A stretch of 64,000 bases of DNA from Plutella xylostella (GCF_932276165.1 NC_063982.1:5287501-5351500), one strand, 5' to 3'; shown: positions 10,257-22,228, counted from the first letter of the stretch. Notes: generated by a model from the letters alone, not told the origin. A program made the numbers and translations.

Positions 10257-10475
10257 TCCTAACTAATATTATAAATGCAAAAGTAACTGTGTCTGTCTAT
10301 CTGTCTGTCTGTCTGTCTGTCTGTTACTCTTTCACGCCAAAACTACTGAACGGATTTGAATAAAATTTGGTATACATACGTTCTAGACCCTGGCAAAGAA
10401 CATAGGCTACTTTTTATCCCGGAATTCCCACGGGAAAACTTTTTAAGGCGAAGCGAAGCGCGCGGGAACAGCTAG
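10257..10475 (+). mobile_element. Non-autonomous Helitron, complete
   Basis: It starts TCCTAACTAATATTATAAAT and ends GGGAACAGCTAG, inserted between A (10256) and T (10476), as expected for Helitrons (TC at the 5' end, CTRR at the 3' end, AT target). A GC-rich self-complementary segment (GGCGAAGCGAAGCGCGCG) precedes the 3' end. It carries no coding sequence. Very similar short Helitrons are common in Lepidoptera. Confidence 0.85.
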
Positions 10476-10837
10476 TAGCATATTATATCTCTGCATCTCG
10501 AGAGTAAAAGCCTAGCGTCCGGTACCAACGACCTTGTGTCATTGGTCGCCGACTTCGAAGGTCGACTGGTAGAGAATGTAAGCCTATTTTATTGTGTAGA
10601 CATGGAACTTACTAAGTCACTTTTTAATTTACTACTAATGCTAAACGATTTTAGTTGATTGTCAAACGCCTTAGAAATCTGTCTAATTTTTATTTAAACA
10701 CTTATTAAACAACAGATATGGTTCTTTTTTTTTCTTATAAAGATGACCAAGCTTTTAGTTTCTCAGAATAATTCGTAAAAAAACTCAAAAATACTACAAT
10801 CTGCAAGCTAAAGTGGCCAGTGGGCCAAAGAACAAAT

Positions 10838-11008
10838 GACCGATGGGGTAAACGAGTTCTCAAGTGAATCCCGTGGGACGCCCTCCAACCCGCTGGACCG
10901 ACGACCATAGACAGGTGGCCTGTAATGGCTGGATGAGGAAGGCCGAGGACAGAGTGTTGTGGCGCTACTTGACAGAGGCTTATGTGGAGCAGTGGATGAT
11001 GGCGTGAG
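10838..11008 (+). repeat. RTE-type LINE 3' end remnant
   Basis: GTGGGACGCCCTCCAACCCG, GGCCGAGGACAGAGTGTTGT and GAGGCTTATGTGGAGCAGTG are conserved in the C-terminal coding end of RTE elements in this window. It is 5' truncated. Apparent ORFs here on the minus strand are antisense noise. Confidence 0.65.
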
Positions 11009-11615
11009 TTCTTTGTTAAAAAACATAAATCTACCTTTATAAGTAAGTTTGAAATACGACGCTCTTTAGGAGTGGCATGATTATGTTTAGGTGAGGAAAC
11101 ACTAGTATTTATATCCATGCAATTGATCAACCCAAGTGTACGAATGACAAAAAACACTCGTAAAAAGCCAGTTAACTAATCACTTTCCACTTACACTGTT
11201 ACTTATTTGTTTCTTTAACTTCATAACATTGCATTATTGACATTATTGCTTGATTTCTAAACGTTAGAATGTGGTTGTTCAGTAATTGGTATCATTATAA
11301 CGTGATTTGTGATTCCTAATAAGTGATTATGAATTAGGCTTACTAAACAAATTGCACATACTGCTTTATTTTTGTTTGCCAACAGTCCCCAATTGGTTGG
11401 GCAAAAACAGCGTTCACTTTTTTTGTACACTGTAGTAATTTTAGCTTAGGAAATATACTCGTAAGGTTTCTTGGATAGCCGTTGGGACATAGAAGTTAAA
11501 AGAAGTTGTACCACGGACTAAGCACAAGTATAAAGTTGGACGCCCTCCGGTTCACTGTATACCTATGTACATTGAAAGGTAGGTTGTAGTTATAAGCAGA
11601 ATCCTTTTAAAAATA

Positions 11616-11841
11616 CAATCGCAAGAAATGGAAAAGTTCCGCTTACAAAATTCCAACACCAAATGAGTTCAAACATTTCACATTTTAACAAAATATTAAC
11701 GTTTCTAGTTGATAACAATCTGATGCGCTGTTAAATGTATCTAGGTACTTCAATATTGCAGACGGCGTCGTTAAGGTACTTTTTTCCGTTTAGGAGAAAT
11801 TTGGTGCTATGTCACTGGAAATTTTTCATTGCTCGTGAGTG
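11616..11841. repeat. X-family MITE, full length
   Basis: A TA-flanked copy with the core segments TTCAATATTGCAGACGGCGT and CATTGCTCGTGAGTG at the right end. The left end is more diverged. Confidence 0.65.
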
Positions 11842-11865
11842 GACCTAATAAAATAGAATAGCATA

Positions 11866-11975
11866 CTCTTTATTTTGCGCCATTAAAGAAAATATTACAA
11901 TTATCACAACTTATATATAAAGTAGTACAAAAAGGCGGTCTTATTGCTTAAAGCAATCTATACCAGACAAATTTT
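11866..11975 (-). repeat. LINE 3' end (GCAATAAGACCGCC type)
   Basis: Minus-strand copy of a recurring LINE terminus in which a short self-complementary element (GATTGCTTTAAGCAATAAG) precedes GACCGCC and an AATAAAGAGTAT end. Relatives lie at 34318, 42363, 48097, 58326 and 58657. Confidence 0.55.
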
Positions 11976-12260
11976 GGATGGAAGAGAAAATTTCTTTGAT
12001 TAATTATTTTCATTTCTATTTTTTGATACATAAAGTACAATGTCCAATCTTCGTATTTGGCAACTCTATGGTCGTTAAATCGTAGATATATCTGCACAGG
12101 ACTAGTAACCTTTGCAGGACATTGCTTGCAGCTGTGACATTTTGCTGTGAATTAAATTACAATAAAGCAGGTTGTAAGGCTGCAACTGCTTTTTAATCGT
12201 ATACATACATACATATTTTAAGTTGAAGAAAATAAATACATACATATATGCTCACGACTG

Positions 12261-12596
12261 AGCGGTGGTAGCTCAGTCGGGTAAGCGCCCGCTTCTCACC
12301 CAAGAGATGCGGGTTCGAATCCCGGCGCTGACATGTACCAATGAGTTCTTTTAACTTAAGTACAATGTATACCATCGCTCTTACGGTGAAGGAAAACATC
12401 GTGAGGAAACCTGCATATCTAGATTTAGCACATCTAGATATGTGAACCCACCAACCCGCAGTGGACCAGCGTGGTGGAAAATGGTCCAAGCTTAGGAAGG
12501 CAGTTTAGACCATGGGGATATGCACAAAGGTTCCACTCGAGAGAGCCAGGTGCAGGTACTTACACCCCCACAGAGAATAGAATAGAATAGAATAGA
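12261..12596 (+). mobile_element. tRNA-derived SINE, subfamily C
   Basis: The head has A-box-like GGTAGCTCAGTCGGGTAAGC and B box GGTTCGAATCC. The body includes CTTACGGTGAAGGAAAACAT and CCACTCGAGAGAGCCAGGTG, and the tail is (GAATA)n. A perfect 13-bp target duplication ATGCTCACGACTG flanks it (12248-12260 and 12597-12609), which fixes the boundaries. Not a tRNA gene. Confidence 0.9.
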
Positions 12597-12704
12597 ATGC
12601 TCACGACTGCAATCCCCGACGGGGTAGTCAGAGGTGACTCGCAATCAAATCACCCGCTTTTCACTGCACATTTGGACGTGGTGGGTCGCGACTTGTGTTT
12701 ATAT

Positions 12705-13174
12705 CCATTCCTAAGCAATGTAACAGTTCTAGTGACAATAGCACCAAATAACTCCTAAAGGGAAAAATGCTAGCTTTATGACGCCGCCGTGGCGTAGTGG
12801 TTAGTGACCCTGACTACTTAGCCGATGGTCCCGGGTTCGATTCCCGGCTGGGGCAGATATTTGTTTAAACACAGATATTTGTTCTCGGGTCTTGGATGTG
12901 CCCGTAAAATGGCAATAGGCCCGCCCCCTATTACATTGGGACTAACATACACTCTGGGGAAAAGTGGGTGCAGCAATGCACCTCTGCCTACCCCGCAAGG
13001 GAGTACATTAGTACAAGGCGTGAGTGCGTGTTTTTTTGTTTTTTATGACGCCACCATCTGCAATATTGAAAGCTCACGACTAAAGTCTATTTCGTTAATC
13101 ATACACGCACGCGCAATATCCAGTGACATATGGAACGACAATGGCAGGTGGAACTTTTTCATTGCACATGAGTG
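12705..13174. repeat. X-family MITE interrupted by a SINE
   Basis: The X consensus is readable from about 12705 to 12785 and resumes at 13053 to 13174, where it ends ATTGCACATGAGTG before TA. The interruption is the SINE at 12786-13041. Confidence 0.65.
12786..13041 (+). mobile_element. tRNA-derived SINE, subfamily A, inside an X MITE
   Basis: Head with TGGCGTAGTGGTTAGTGACC and GGTTCGATTCC, A-type body, T-rich tail. An 11-bp target duplication TTTATGACGCC lies at 12775-12785 and 13042-13052, both copies being X-MITE sequence. The insertion therefore post-dates the MITE. Confidence 0.88.
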
Positions 13175-13214
13175 TATTACGTTTATTTATTGATTAATCC
13201 ATGTTCATAAGCAA

Positions 13215-13417
13215 CTAGCTGTTCCCGCGAGCTTCGCCCCTTAACAAGTTTTCCCGTGGGAATTCCGGGATAAAAAGTAGCCTATGTTCTTTCCCAGGGT
13301 CTAGACTATATGTATACCAAATTTCATTCAAATCCGTTTAGTAGTTTTGGCGTGAAAGAGTAACAGACAGACACAGTTACTATATATTACTATATAATAT
13401 TAGTTAGGAAGTTAGGA
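13215..13417 (-). mobile_element. Non-autonomous Helitron, complete
   Basis: On the minus strand it starts TCCTAAC at 13417 and ends CTAG at 13215, in an A/T target. The CTGT tract is short, and the 5' end shows a small TCCTAACT duplication. Confidence 0.8.
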
Positions 13418-14105
13418 TGGTGTGCAATGAAGGCCAACTAAAATCACTCTTATTTTCGGGGAAAATTTAAACATACAGTACATTTTTATTAAAAAAAAAC
13501 TAGTCTAGCCTGTTTAAACAATTGACCTTGACGTAAAATATTCTGTTGTGACATTCTAAAAATTCATTATTTATTCATGCTCTTTTATGATGACATATCC
13601 TACCAATACCTAAACCAGCTAGAAATATATTTATGGCGGAAATTATTAAGTAAAACCAATCTACAAACTGTCATCTAGATTTGGGTTAAATATGTTATTT
13701 CGTGTGAACCGTATAAAGACGTTCGTAAAAGTAATCTTTACATAAATAACCTAACCAACGTTAAAAACCCCCGATATTCAACACTAGAAGTTGCATAACT
13801 TTTCGACGGCTAGCCGATTTTGATAAAATATAGCCAGTAACATTAAATATGACACCAAAATATAAAATTGGAAATGGTTTCAGCCGTTTGTGAGCTACAC
13901 TACCACAGACAGACACACACACAGAGATACACAGACACGTTATACATACACTACCCTTTTGTCAGGGGTTAATAATATTGTTTTGTTATAGCTCTAAAGT
14001 TTATAAATTAATTAAACTTTCAAGTCATATACAGATCCGCTTCTTACTAACACCATTTTTTTGTTGTTTTTCCGAAGCTTTGGAGCTCTGGCTCACGGCT
14101 CTATA
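13418..14105. other. No gene seen; dispersed repeat at 13768-13975
   Basis: The only recognisable content is a CCTCGACG-family fragment on the minus strand (CCCCCGATATTCAACACTAG, then an ACAGACAGACACACAC run). Confidence 0.4.
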
Positions 14106-14240
14106 CAGGGTGTTGCAAAAAGGGTATACTAAGCCGAAACCTACATGTGCAGCATGGTATATCTAAGCCTTTTTTTTCGCGAATTTTTAAATTCTGATTT
14201 CTGTTTCAGACTTAGCTATACCATGCTGCACATAAACGTG
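14106..14240. repeat. Foldback MITE, CAGGGTGTTGC family
   Basis: Starts after TA with CAGGGTGTTGCAAAAAGGG and folds back around TATATCTAAGCC with CTTAGCTATACCATGCTGCA. The right terminus is lost. Intact members are at 39635-39749 and, for a sister family, 34989-35218. Confidence 0.6.
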
Positions 14241-14434
14241 TCTTGTTCGTTCGTTTGTTGGTTTAGAGAGTATGCCCCAGTACTGCGGTAGGCAAGCTAC
14301 GAGCTTGTCGAATGTAGTAATCGATACAATACAGACTGAGAAATGATCAAGTGACGCAACTTAACCTCAGACATTTCATTCGATTTAAACCGATATGATT
14401 TGATTTGACCATAGATACAGATACTTTCCAATCA

Positions 14435-14647
14435 TCCTAACTATACCTATATAATATTATAAATGCGAAAGTAACTGTGTCTGTCTGTCTGTCTATTACT
14501 CTTTCACGCCAACACTACTGAACAGATTGGAATGAAATTTGGTATACATACGGTCTAGACCCTGGGAAAGTACAAAAGCTACTTTTTATTCCGGAATTCC
14601 CACGGGAAAACTTCTTAAGGCGAAACGAAGCGCTCGGGAACAGCTAG
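14435..14647 (+). mobile_element. Non-autonomous Helitron, complete
   Basis: 5' TCCTAACTATACC at 14435 after A, 3' GGGAACAGCTAG at 14647 before T, with the CTGT tract and the GGAATTCCCACGGGAAAAC segment. Confidence 0.82.
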
Positions 14648-14667
14648 TCAGCACAGAGCGTCAGTTA

Positions 14668-15330
14668 ATCCCCGACGAAAAAGAGGGGTTGTTATAAGTT
14701 TAACCGATAGCACATAAGTCGAAACAGCCACATGGACCTACGGCTTAAGGTCCCCTCCGAAGCATGGAAGCGTACAGAAAACAACCACTTGAAATTTGCC
14801 ACCTATCCAATGGGTGACCGTGCCATGAGTTGCTTAACTTCTTTGACGCTAGCAGGATTACGGGTGTTTTGTCAATCTGCTTGCTAAGAATCTTGGTGAA
14901 GTGGTAGGCAAGGTCAGGTTAATAATACGGCAAAAAACAAACACTTTACTACTTACATCACGGTTGCACTAATAAACCAATTAAAGTCATATTGCGACAT
15001 ATTTTGTCAATTTATGGTGACATAAAACATTAAATTAATTGCTGAACACATTATTGATAGCAATCTTTATTATGCTCCATTGTCATAAATAGTACTAATG
15101 TTTCGGCATCAGTCGTTAAGTCCATTCAGAGGCCTTCAGGCAGCTTGAAAACATCCGACAGTCGGGTTGCCCACTTACCCGACAACTCTCTCAGCACAAG
15201 CTTGCTTGTGTTGGGGTCCACCAACCCGCACTAGGCCAGCGTGGTGGACTCGGCCTAAAATTCTTCCTTCATTGGAAGGAGACCTGTGCCCCAGCAGTGG
15301 GGATGTAGAGGGGTTGTAATGGATAAACAA
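14668..15330. repeat. Decayed repeat mosaic with RTE-like end
   Basis: 14668-14830 is a CCTCGACG fragment fused to a repeat also seen near 8650. 15195-15325 ends GTGCCCCAGCAGTGGGGATG, a typical lepidopteran RTE-type 3' end. No intact gene. Confidence 0.4.
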
Positions 15331-17345
15331 CACGTGGTGAAGTCGGAATTCAAAAGTAGGAATAATCCAAGACTTTGACTAAAATTCTCCATACAAAAGA
15401 CATCAACGCGTAGCATAAAAGAAAGTTCTTTCCCTGTAATATTATTTTATACTTTATTTAATATTTTATGTAAAATAGTGTCCTAATCAAGTCAAATCTT
15501 ATAATAAATATACAACAGGGTATCGCAAAAGTTGTATACTAAGCCGAGACGGGGTGACTAAGGGGGTCATCCTGAACAACTTCTGACTTTTGGAAATTGG
15601 AAAATTTAGAATATAATTTATACGTTTTTTACTGTTTGCGAGCAGCATGACCGTTTTATAAGAAGTGGAAATATTTTACTCACATGACAATACAACGGAT
15701 ACACGGATTTTTATAAAATTGACGCACTTGCGTGAATTTCTATACAAAGAGCACTGAATGCGATGCGTCTGTTGTGTACGAGGCCGAAAGGTGGACGCTT
15801 ACTTTTAGAACGAACACAATGCACTTAGGGTATACAATAAAATCTAGACATACAGGTTAATAAATACACAAAATAAAATAAATAAAGTAGCCGACGTGAC
15901 TTCTGTCGACGAGAAATAATAAATTACAAAATAGAGTCGAACGGCCGTCCTTGCTTTCCCAAGTCGCTTGCAGACACAAAACTGGATTTAACACTTAAGA
16001 AATATACCCTAGCGACTATGAAATTACAACTGCTTCATTTGACTTGTGGTCTGAAATGTAATTAAGCTCTTTATCTAAAAGTAGAGATGAAAAACGAACC
16101 GTAAAACTCGACTATTTTTCACAAAGCTATCAAAAACGTTTTTTTAAACACGACGGTCACGCAATTTTATAACAAATAAATTCACATTATCCAGTTCTCA
16201 ATATTGAAAATTTAAAAAGGCGTATTGTATTAAAAGCGATATCTTTCTGAATTAATTAATTCTGTAATTACTCGTATAAACGTTTCGTCACATTATGTTT
16301 GAGGTGTAAATAAAAAATGACAGTTTTCCTTTTGTTTAGGATATATGGCCAGGGTGCGCCAGACGTTCATAAGGAATAGGTGAAACGCATTGATTTATAT
16401 ATAACTAAATAGCTCCCTCGCGCTGGCCCTAAAATCTCATATAATGTTTCATAATTTGTTTGAATTAGGGCCAGCGCGCGGGTGACATTTTCTTTAGGCA
16501 AAATATTCTGACGGGCGCAGTCTTTCTTGCACCCCATGCTATATTATATAACGTACATTATGTATAACGGAAACCACAATTACTTCGTGACCTCGGAATG
16601 TAGACTCTATTAGAAACCAGTAAACGCATTATTGCAATACGGCGTTAGCACGGTTATAAATTAGGTTTCACAATTTTTACTAAGTATCGGCTTATCAAAT
16701 AAATTTTAACGTTTAATAAGAACAGTAAGAGCCAGTAGAGATATAGAAAAAATAAGCGCTATAATGAATGACATGTTGTATTATTTGTGTATCAATTTGT
16801 AACGGATTTTAAATGTCACTTCTACAAAATTTACAATTGCTATGAAAAATTTATAAATCTAATCATAATTAATTGTCAATGTACTTGAATTAATATACAT
16901 ATATACAAGTATCAACTGATTCATGATAGTTTAGTGTATATTTAGATTCATAGATAATTATGAATTGTATAGCATAAACTTATAACAATGTTTAAAAAAA
17001 ATGTGACCTTGACATAAAATCAGAAGCACATGATATGACGAGTTTGTCAGGTACTAACTAGGGAAGTACTTGTTTTAAGTATGTTAAGGTTTTCAGGTAA
17101 AAGTTCGAAAGTAAACATTATTTCGTAATATGTTCTAAATATAACAGCAAGTGCAAATTGTGTGTACTCAATGCTTTTGGATCTGAAATAAATAGTACTT
17201 ATATCTATCCATATAAATAACGAAAGACCGTTACTATAAGTACTTTGGCCAAAACGTGTATATAAAAAATAAAAGAGTTTTTTTTTAAACATGCGCGGTA
17301 TAAATAGGGTAGGCATAAAAAATATTTAAAAAGTTCCAAACATAC
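15331..17345. other. No gene seen
   Basis: Mostly unique-looking AT-rich DNA. 15385-15425 matches 47250-47290, 15518-15560 resembles the CAGGGTGTTGC MITEs, and 15715-15810 matches repeat sequence at 28660-28760 and 61470-61560. A short hairpin (GCGCTGGCCCTAA and inverse) spans about 16417-16490. Confidence 0.4.
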
Positions 17346-17860
17346 CTAAGATCTGCTGTTGTGTTAAGTCCAGTCCTTTGTTTATTGTCACTTTTCACTG
17401 TTTCCACCAAAAACACACTTTTTCACTTCACATTGCTGTCACCAAAAATCACTACGAAAAAAGAAACTTCTCTTTAGCCAAAGTAATAATCGTAATAGTA
17501 GAAAAACATGTATATTACAACAGCATACAGTGCAAATTTGAAATACAGGAATGCAAAGTCTTTAAAAAAAGTCCAAATAGTTTTCAAAACGGTTTGATTT
17601 TCCGAAATTTCGACATGCATTTACTTTACTCTACAAAAAAACAAAACTTCGAAGTGCCAATCAGTGTTCTAAAACTAAAAAAGAAACAAAATCCCGCCAA
17701 AAACCACAGACAGCAAATAAAACTTTTCTTACATGACAGCTCAGAAGAAAAATTAAAAAACAAAACAGGCAAAGGTGTCACATAACAGTCAGCCAACGCA
17801 CAACGTTTTCGTATTCCGGTCGTGGCGGCACTGACGAAACTCTTTGGTCGAGCGTGTTGC
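17346..17860 (-). other. Possible 5'UTR exon of an unseen minus-strand gene
   Basis: The minus strand reads from a GC-richer stretch (about 17770-17860, with a TCAGT initiator-like site) through purine-rich GTGAAGTGAAAAAGTGTG text typical of insect 5' leaders. It reaches a good splice donor, TTAG|GTATGT, with the exon ending at 17346. No downstream exon is recognisable to the left. A plus-strand ORF of 135 codons here has random-looking composition. Weak evidence only. Confidence 0.22.
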
Positions 17861-18504
17861 AAAATCAGCCGTACTGGGGGCGATCAGAGTAACAACTGGT
17901 TTTTCTGCTTAGGAAAAATACGGGTTTCTGTATCATATTAACTTTACTGGCTGCGCTTAGATAATTTAAGTGATATGATAACACGATCTACAGTTGTGGT
18001 AACTTGGAGGAATTATAACAGCCTGACCAGTGATAAAAAATAGGGACGAATACTCATTTTTAAAATAAAACTTTTTTTTGCAATACTTATAGTAAAAAAA
18101 GTTTAGAAAAATCGTGATTGTCTGAAATATCGTTGAGTATTTCATCGTCGTTATAAAAATTTAAAGCATTGATATATTTTCTCAAAAGAGAAATAAATTC
18201 TTTTAATCCTAGAACTCCCAGGAAAATAGTATTGCGAAATTCTCTCATAAAAAGCTACTACTAATACTACATAATACACTGGAACAAAAACTAAAGACCG
18301 AGGAACTGAAAACCCCAAAAATACGATCACCTGTTACGAACGGCTTGTTTAACTAGTCATAAGAACAATATTTCAAGTTTTGTTGCAAGATTCAAGGCCA
18401 CAGAATGAATATTGTTAAACAAAAGGTGACCCACATACATTAAATTACTATAACATGTCAAGATATTGCATGTTTCACGCATATCTATAGTAGTTTTGGT
18501 GCTA

Positions 18505-18866
18505 TCCCGCGATCAATGACTAAGTTCCACCTGCCATTGCTGCTGTACATTCTATTCTATTCTATTCTATTCTCTGTGGGGGTGTCAGTTCCTGCACCTG
18601 GTTCTCTCGAGTGGAACCTTTGTGCATATCCCCAAGGTCTAAACTGCCTTCCTAAGCTCGGACCATTTCCCACCACGCTGGTCCACTGGGTTTACATATC
18701 TAGATTTTACTTAAATTCAAAGAAGTCATTGGTACATGTCAGCGCCGGGATTCGAACCCGCATCTCTAGCGTGAGAAGCCGGCGCTTACCCGACTGAGCT
18801 ACCACCGCACCGCTCTTTTGTAGCAGCTATACATGTCACTGTAACTTTTTTCATTGCCCACGAGTG
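18505..18866. repeat. Short X-type MITE with subfamily C SINE inside
   Basis: The left half (AAGTTCCACCTGCCATTGC) and right half (CATTGCCCACGAGTG before TATA) belong to a short X variant. Between them, about 18550-18812, lies a SINE C on the minus strand with its (TTCTA)n tail first and the tRNA-like head last (GCTCAGTCGGGTAAGCGCCG on the minus strand). Confidence 0.7.
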
Positions 18867-19157
18867 TATATATATTTCTGAAACTATTTCGTACTATTAG
18901 CATTTGGTAAGTAAACTGCCAAGAATTGTAGTAAAGTTCTCAGCAAAGTAAACCTAAATTGAATTACGTGAGAGGGTCAAATATCTGCCTGGCAGTATGT
19001 ACAACTTCCTCCAGCATGAACATTACCCTCCTCCTTCGGCAGTCGGGTAATTAAAAAGATGCGCGTTCATTTAAGCGTAACATTATTCATTGACCAACAA
19101 ACGAAAGTTTCTTGCTTAATACGAGTATGTGAGTATGTAGGTAATTCATATAGCTAA

Positions 19158-19430
19158 TAAAAAACCGACTTCAAAAAACCACTAAAATGTAAGAAATAAT
19201 TTAAGGTTTACACAAATTCTACTCGTATGAGACAGTACAAATATACCTAAGCAGGAACTGTTCTTTTTTGATGTTGGTGCGGTGACAAAGTAATCTGAAG
19301 AAATATGGCACCAACTTCAAAAAAGAACAGTTCCTGCTTAGGTATATTTGTACTGTCTCATACGAGTAGAATTTGTGTAAACCTTAAATTATTTCTTACA
19401 TTTTAGTGGTTTTTTGAAGTCGGTTTTTTA
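19158..19430. repeat. Near-perfect palindrome, 123-bp arms, 27-nt loop
   Basis: Positions 19158-19280 and 19308-19430 are reverse complements with one mismatch by eye; the loop is 19281-19307. The outer end TAAAAAACCGACTTCAAAAA recurs inverted at about 19930-19950, so the palindrome may be one end of a larger element (19158-19950) whose interior is non-coding and contains an A-rich run at 19861-19902. A transcript through it would form a long hairpin. Confidence 0.9.
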
Positions 19431-19950
19431 ATTTTTTTAATTATTATTTTATTTAATAGTTTTTAGTTTATTTGTAATAATTTTCAATCAAAAGTAAGGT
19501 GCAAATGATACCAAAAAGTCCTACTAATCAATACGAATCATTCAAGCCTAAACACGAAGTAGTTGCTATATACCGTTGAGGAGTTCCCCTGACTGCCTTC
19601 CGTTTCCATCATCAGATCAGCTCAAGGTCACCATCATATTTTTTTGTTATAAAAACTATATTTACGTTCTTAATTTCATTAGAATCGGTTAATATGTGCC
19701 CAAAATGGAAATTCATACCCTGTTTTTACCCCTTTACCCACCCTTGGGGGTGAGATAAAATTCTGAAAAAAAAATGGGACCACCTGGGAGCTCAACCCAA
19801 TACAACAAAAAAAGAATTTTCAAAATCGGTTCATAAACGGCGGAGTAATCGGTGAACATACATAAAAAAAAAAAGAAAAAAAAAAAAAAAAAAAAAAAAA
19901 AGATCCCGACGAATTGAGAACCTCCTCCTTTTTTTGAAGTCGGTTAAAAA
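19431..19950. repeat. Non-coding element body ending GAAGTCGGTT
   Basis: Dispersed-repeat-like text (ATTTTCAAAATCGGTTCATA, A-tract, GAGAACCTCCTCCTTTTTTT) ending in GAAGTCGGTTAAAAA, the inverse of the left end at 19158. No coding sequence. Confidence 0.5.
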
Positions 19951-19990
19951 TATAGACGTTTCTTTCATTTACTGATACTAAAATATTCGT

Positions 19991-20103
19991 GGACTGATGA
20001 TCTGCTGAAGGTAGCGGGAAGCCGCTGGATGCGGATGGCGGGTGACCGTTTGGGGTGGCGATCGTTAGGAGAGGCCTATGTCCAACAGTTAACTATATAA
20101 GGC

Positions 20104-20133
<30 letters not shown>
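19991..20133 (+). mobile_element. Short RTE-type LINE copy with (GA)n tail
   Basis: This 143-bp 5'-truncated copy is the same family as the 23780-25493 insertion. It carries the last codons (GATCGTTAGGAGAGGCCTAT), then a (GA)n tail. An 11-bp target duplication AAAATATTCGT flanks it (19980-19990 and 20134-20144). Confidence 0.85.
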
Positions 20134-20134
<1 letters not shown>

Positions 20135-20144
20135 AAATATTCGT

Positions 20145-21046
20145 TAACAATAACTATCTGGACATTGCGAACTCATGGTAAAGGATCCGACCTATCACCT
20201 CAATCGAAAATTAATATATGTTAGTACATTCAATAATTATAAAATATCATAAAGGACACTAAAAAATAAAAGAACTTCTGGCCCCTAAAGTTTAATTTTA
20301 TCAAAAGTAGTTCAGTAGTAGGTATTCCCTGAAGCGAGTGTTTGTTTAATTGAACATCGGAAACACGCCTTAAAAACATAAAAAGTTAACATGCTGTATT
20401 AATGACTTTACGTAACGAAACATGCGTTTACAAGAAAAACTCTTCAATTATTATTCAAGTATAGTTGGGGACACTATCAATATTGACCAACGTTTAAAAC
20501 CCCCGACATTCAACGCTAATAGTCGCATAACTTTTGGAAGGCTAAGCCGATTTTGAAAATATGGCTAAAAACACTTGGGGTAACATTAACTATGATCTAC
20601 AAATAACAATACAAAAATCGGTTCAGCTGTTTGGGAGCTATATACGCTACCATAGACAGACAGATAATTTAAATTAGTAACACACCTCTTTTTCACGACT
20701 GTTTCTCAGACGGGTAGGCATTGACATTCAACAAATACCCAATACAATAATTTTACATTGATTAAACGAAGAAATGAGGCTATCAGCGCAAAAGTGACAC
20801 AATAAAAATCAATTGTGTCTGCAAAAGATACGATACGATACTTTTGCGATCATAGCCTCAAATATGAAGCCAGATTCTCATGTCACAAACTTGGACATAT
20901 GCACAAAGGTTCCACTCGAGAGAGCCATCCACAGATACTTACACCTCACAGAGAATAGAATAGAATAGAGGCTATGCAGTGATACAGTGGCACAACATTG
21001 CACAACATTTTTCTTCTTATCTTGTCGATGACAAACAGAAAAGTAA
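20145..21046. other. No gene seen; SINE C tail at 20889-20968
   Basis: 20490-20720 is a CCTCGACG-family fragment. 20889-20968 is a 5'-truncated SINE C (CACTCGAGAGAGCC, GAATA tail). Otherwise unremarkable. Confidence 0.45.
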
Positions 21047-21195
21047 GTGCCAATTTTTTCATAGTCGGTTAGAGCATAACCAGGTATTACAGGTTGACTT
21101 TTGACACATCTGTCAAGAATTTTATATGGAGATGACGTATAATTGGTCAACGAATCCCTGGTCGGTTAGATAACCGACTATGGATAAATTGGCAC
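21047..21195. repeat. Foldback MITE with TAA target duplication
   Basis: GTGCCAATTTTTTCATAGTC and its inverse bound 149 bp, flanked by TAA (21044-21046 and 21196-21198). Same family as 8493-8640. Confidence 0.75.
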
Positions 21196-21198
21196 TAA

Positions 21199-22068
21199 GA
21201 CTAGGATTTGTTAGATTGACGTAAATCGCTGACTACCACATTAACTAATCAGTGAGTAACAGTGTCTCGCACTATACATACACCAATATTTACAACAGGA
21301 AATCATTTTTAAAGGAAGTACTTAAATAAAAAAGTGGAAATTATTTGTCTACGGTCACGATATTGTAGAATTAATTATTAGGAAATGTATGTTAGTGGGT
21401 AGGTTGCAAATGCCCCAGTTTTTGCTCTCGTTCACGTAATGGGAAACTAAACATGCTATTTTTTTAGTTATGTGTTTGTAATGGCTATTGGAGTAGTTAA
21501 TTTTAACCCTCGACGGTAAAAGAGGGGTTTTATAAGTTTAATACTTACATCTTTGTATCTGTCTGTTGTAACGTAGCTTCCAAACAGCTAAAACGATTTT
21601 TGTATATTTTTTTTGGGTCATAGGTAATGTTACTTCAAGTGTTCTTAGCCATATTTTATAAAAATTGGCTTAGCAGTTCAAATGTGGTATTTTTAGTGTT
21701 GAATGTCGGTGATGTTAACGATAGTTAGGTTATTTTATTTCTTAAGTACCCTTGTAGTAAGTACATGTATGAATAAAATTCTAACAAATACACAGTTTAT
21801 GTACGGAAGCTTGAACTTGGTACGAAACATGAAATCGCAATAAAAAATTTCGTTAATCGATGTTTGACATGACAACAACTAGACAATTGACATGCGAGAA
21901 CAATTTTAATCACTGTAGTTTCTACTGGTACCCACCTAACATGTGAAATAACTATACGAAAATATTGATAGTAATTATGATCACGACTATAGGTACATAC
22001 ACGGTACATATTCGCCGAAGATAGGAGATAAGTCAACTGATTTTGCTGTACATTCTTAACCTAACTGA
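21199..22068. other. No gene seen
   Basis: Contains a CCTCGACG-family fragment at about 21504-21730. The minus-strand ORF near 21797-22036 has no recognisable motif. Confidence 0.4.
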
Positions 22069-22073
22069 CTTAG

Positions 22074-22219
22074 TATAAAGAAAACAGCAATAACGGTTGA
22101 CACAGAGTGAGTTTATTAACAGATCAATCAAATTATCTATGGACACTTGGACACATACATAGTACCCCTATGTAATAACAGATGGCGTTAAACGTTACAT
22201 TTTGTTATAAATCACAACA
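22074..22219 (-). repeat. Copia 3' LTR
   Basis: In element orientation it starts TGTTGTG and ends CTTTATA. It contains AATAAA within GTTAATAAACTCAC. Identical by eye to the copy at 27963-28108. Confidence 0.92.
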
Positions 22220-22228
22220 CCCCCACTT
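22220..22228 (-). promoter_or_regulatory. Copia polypurine tract
   Basis: AAGTGGGGG on the minus strand directly abuts the 3' LTR, where the plus-strand primer for reverse transcription is expected. Confidence 0.75.

Noticed and set aside
12261..12335. Apparent tRNA gene (GGTAGCTCAGTCGGGTAAGC...GGTTCGAATCC)
   Set aside because: It is the head of a SINE with a body, tail and target duplication. The same sequence recurs at several sites.
12193..12489. ORF of 98 codons shared with 33192-33428 and 41512-41850
   Set aside because: Reading of SINE C; repeated coding appearance follows the transposon.
17378..17785. 135-codon plus-strand ORF
   Set aside because: Lys/Asn/Phe-rich random composition, no domain, in AT-rich DNA.
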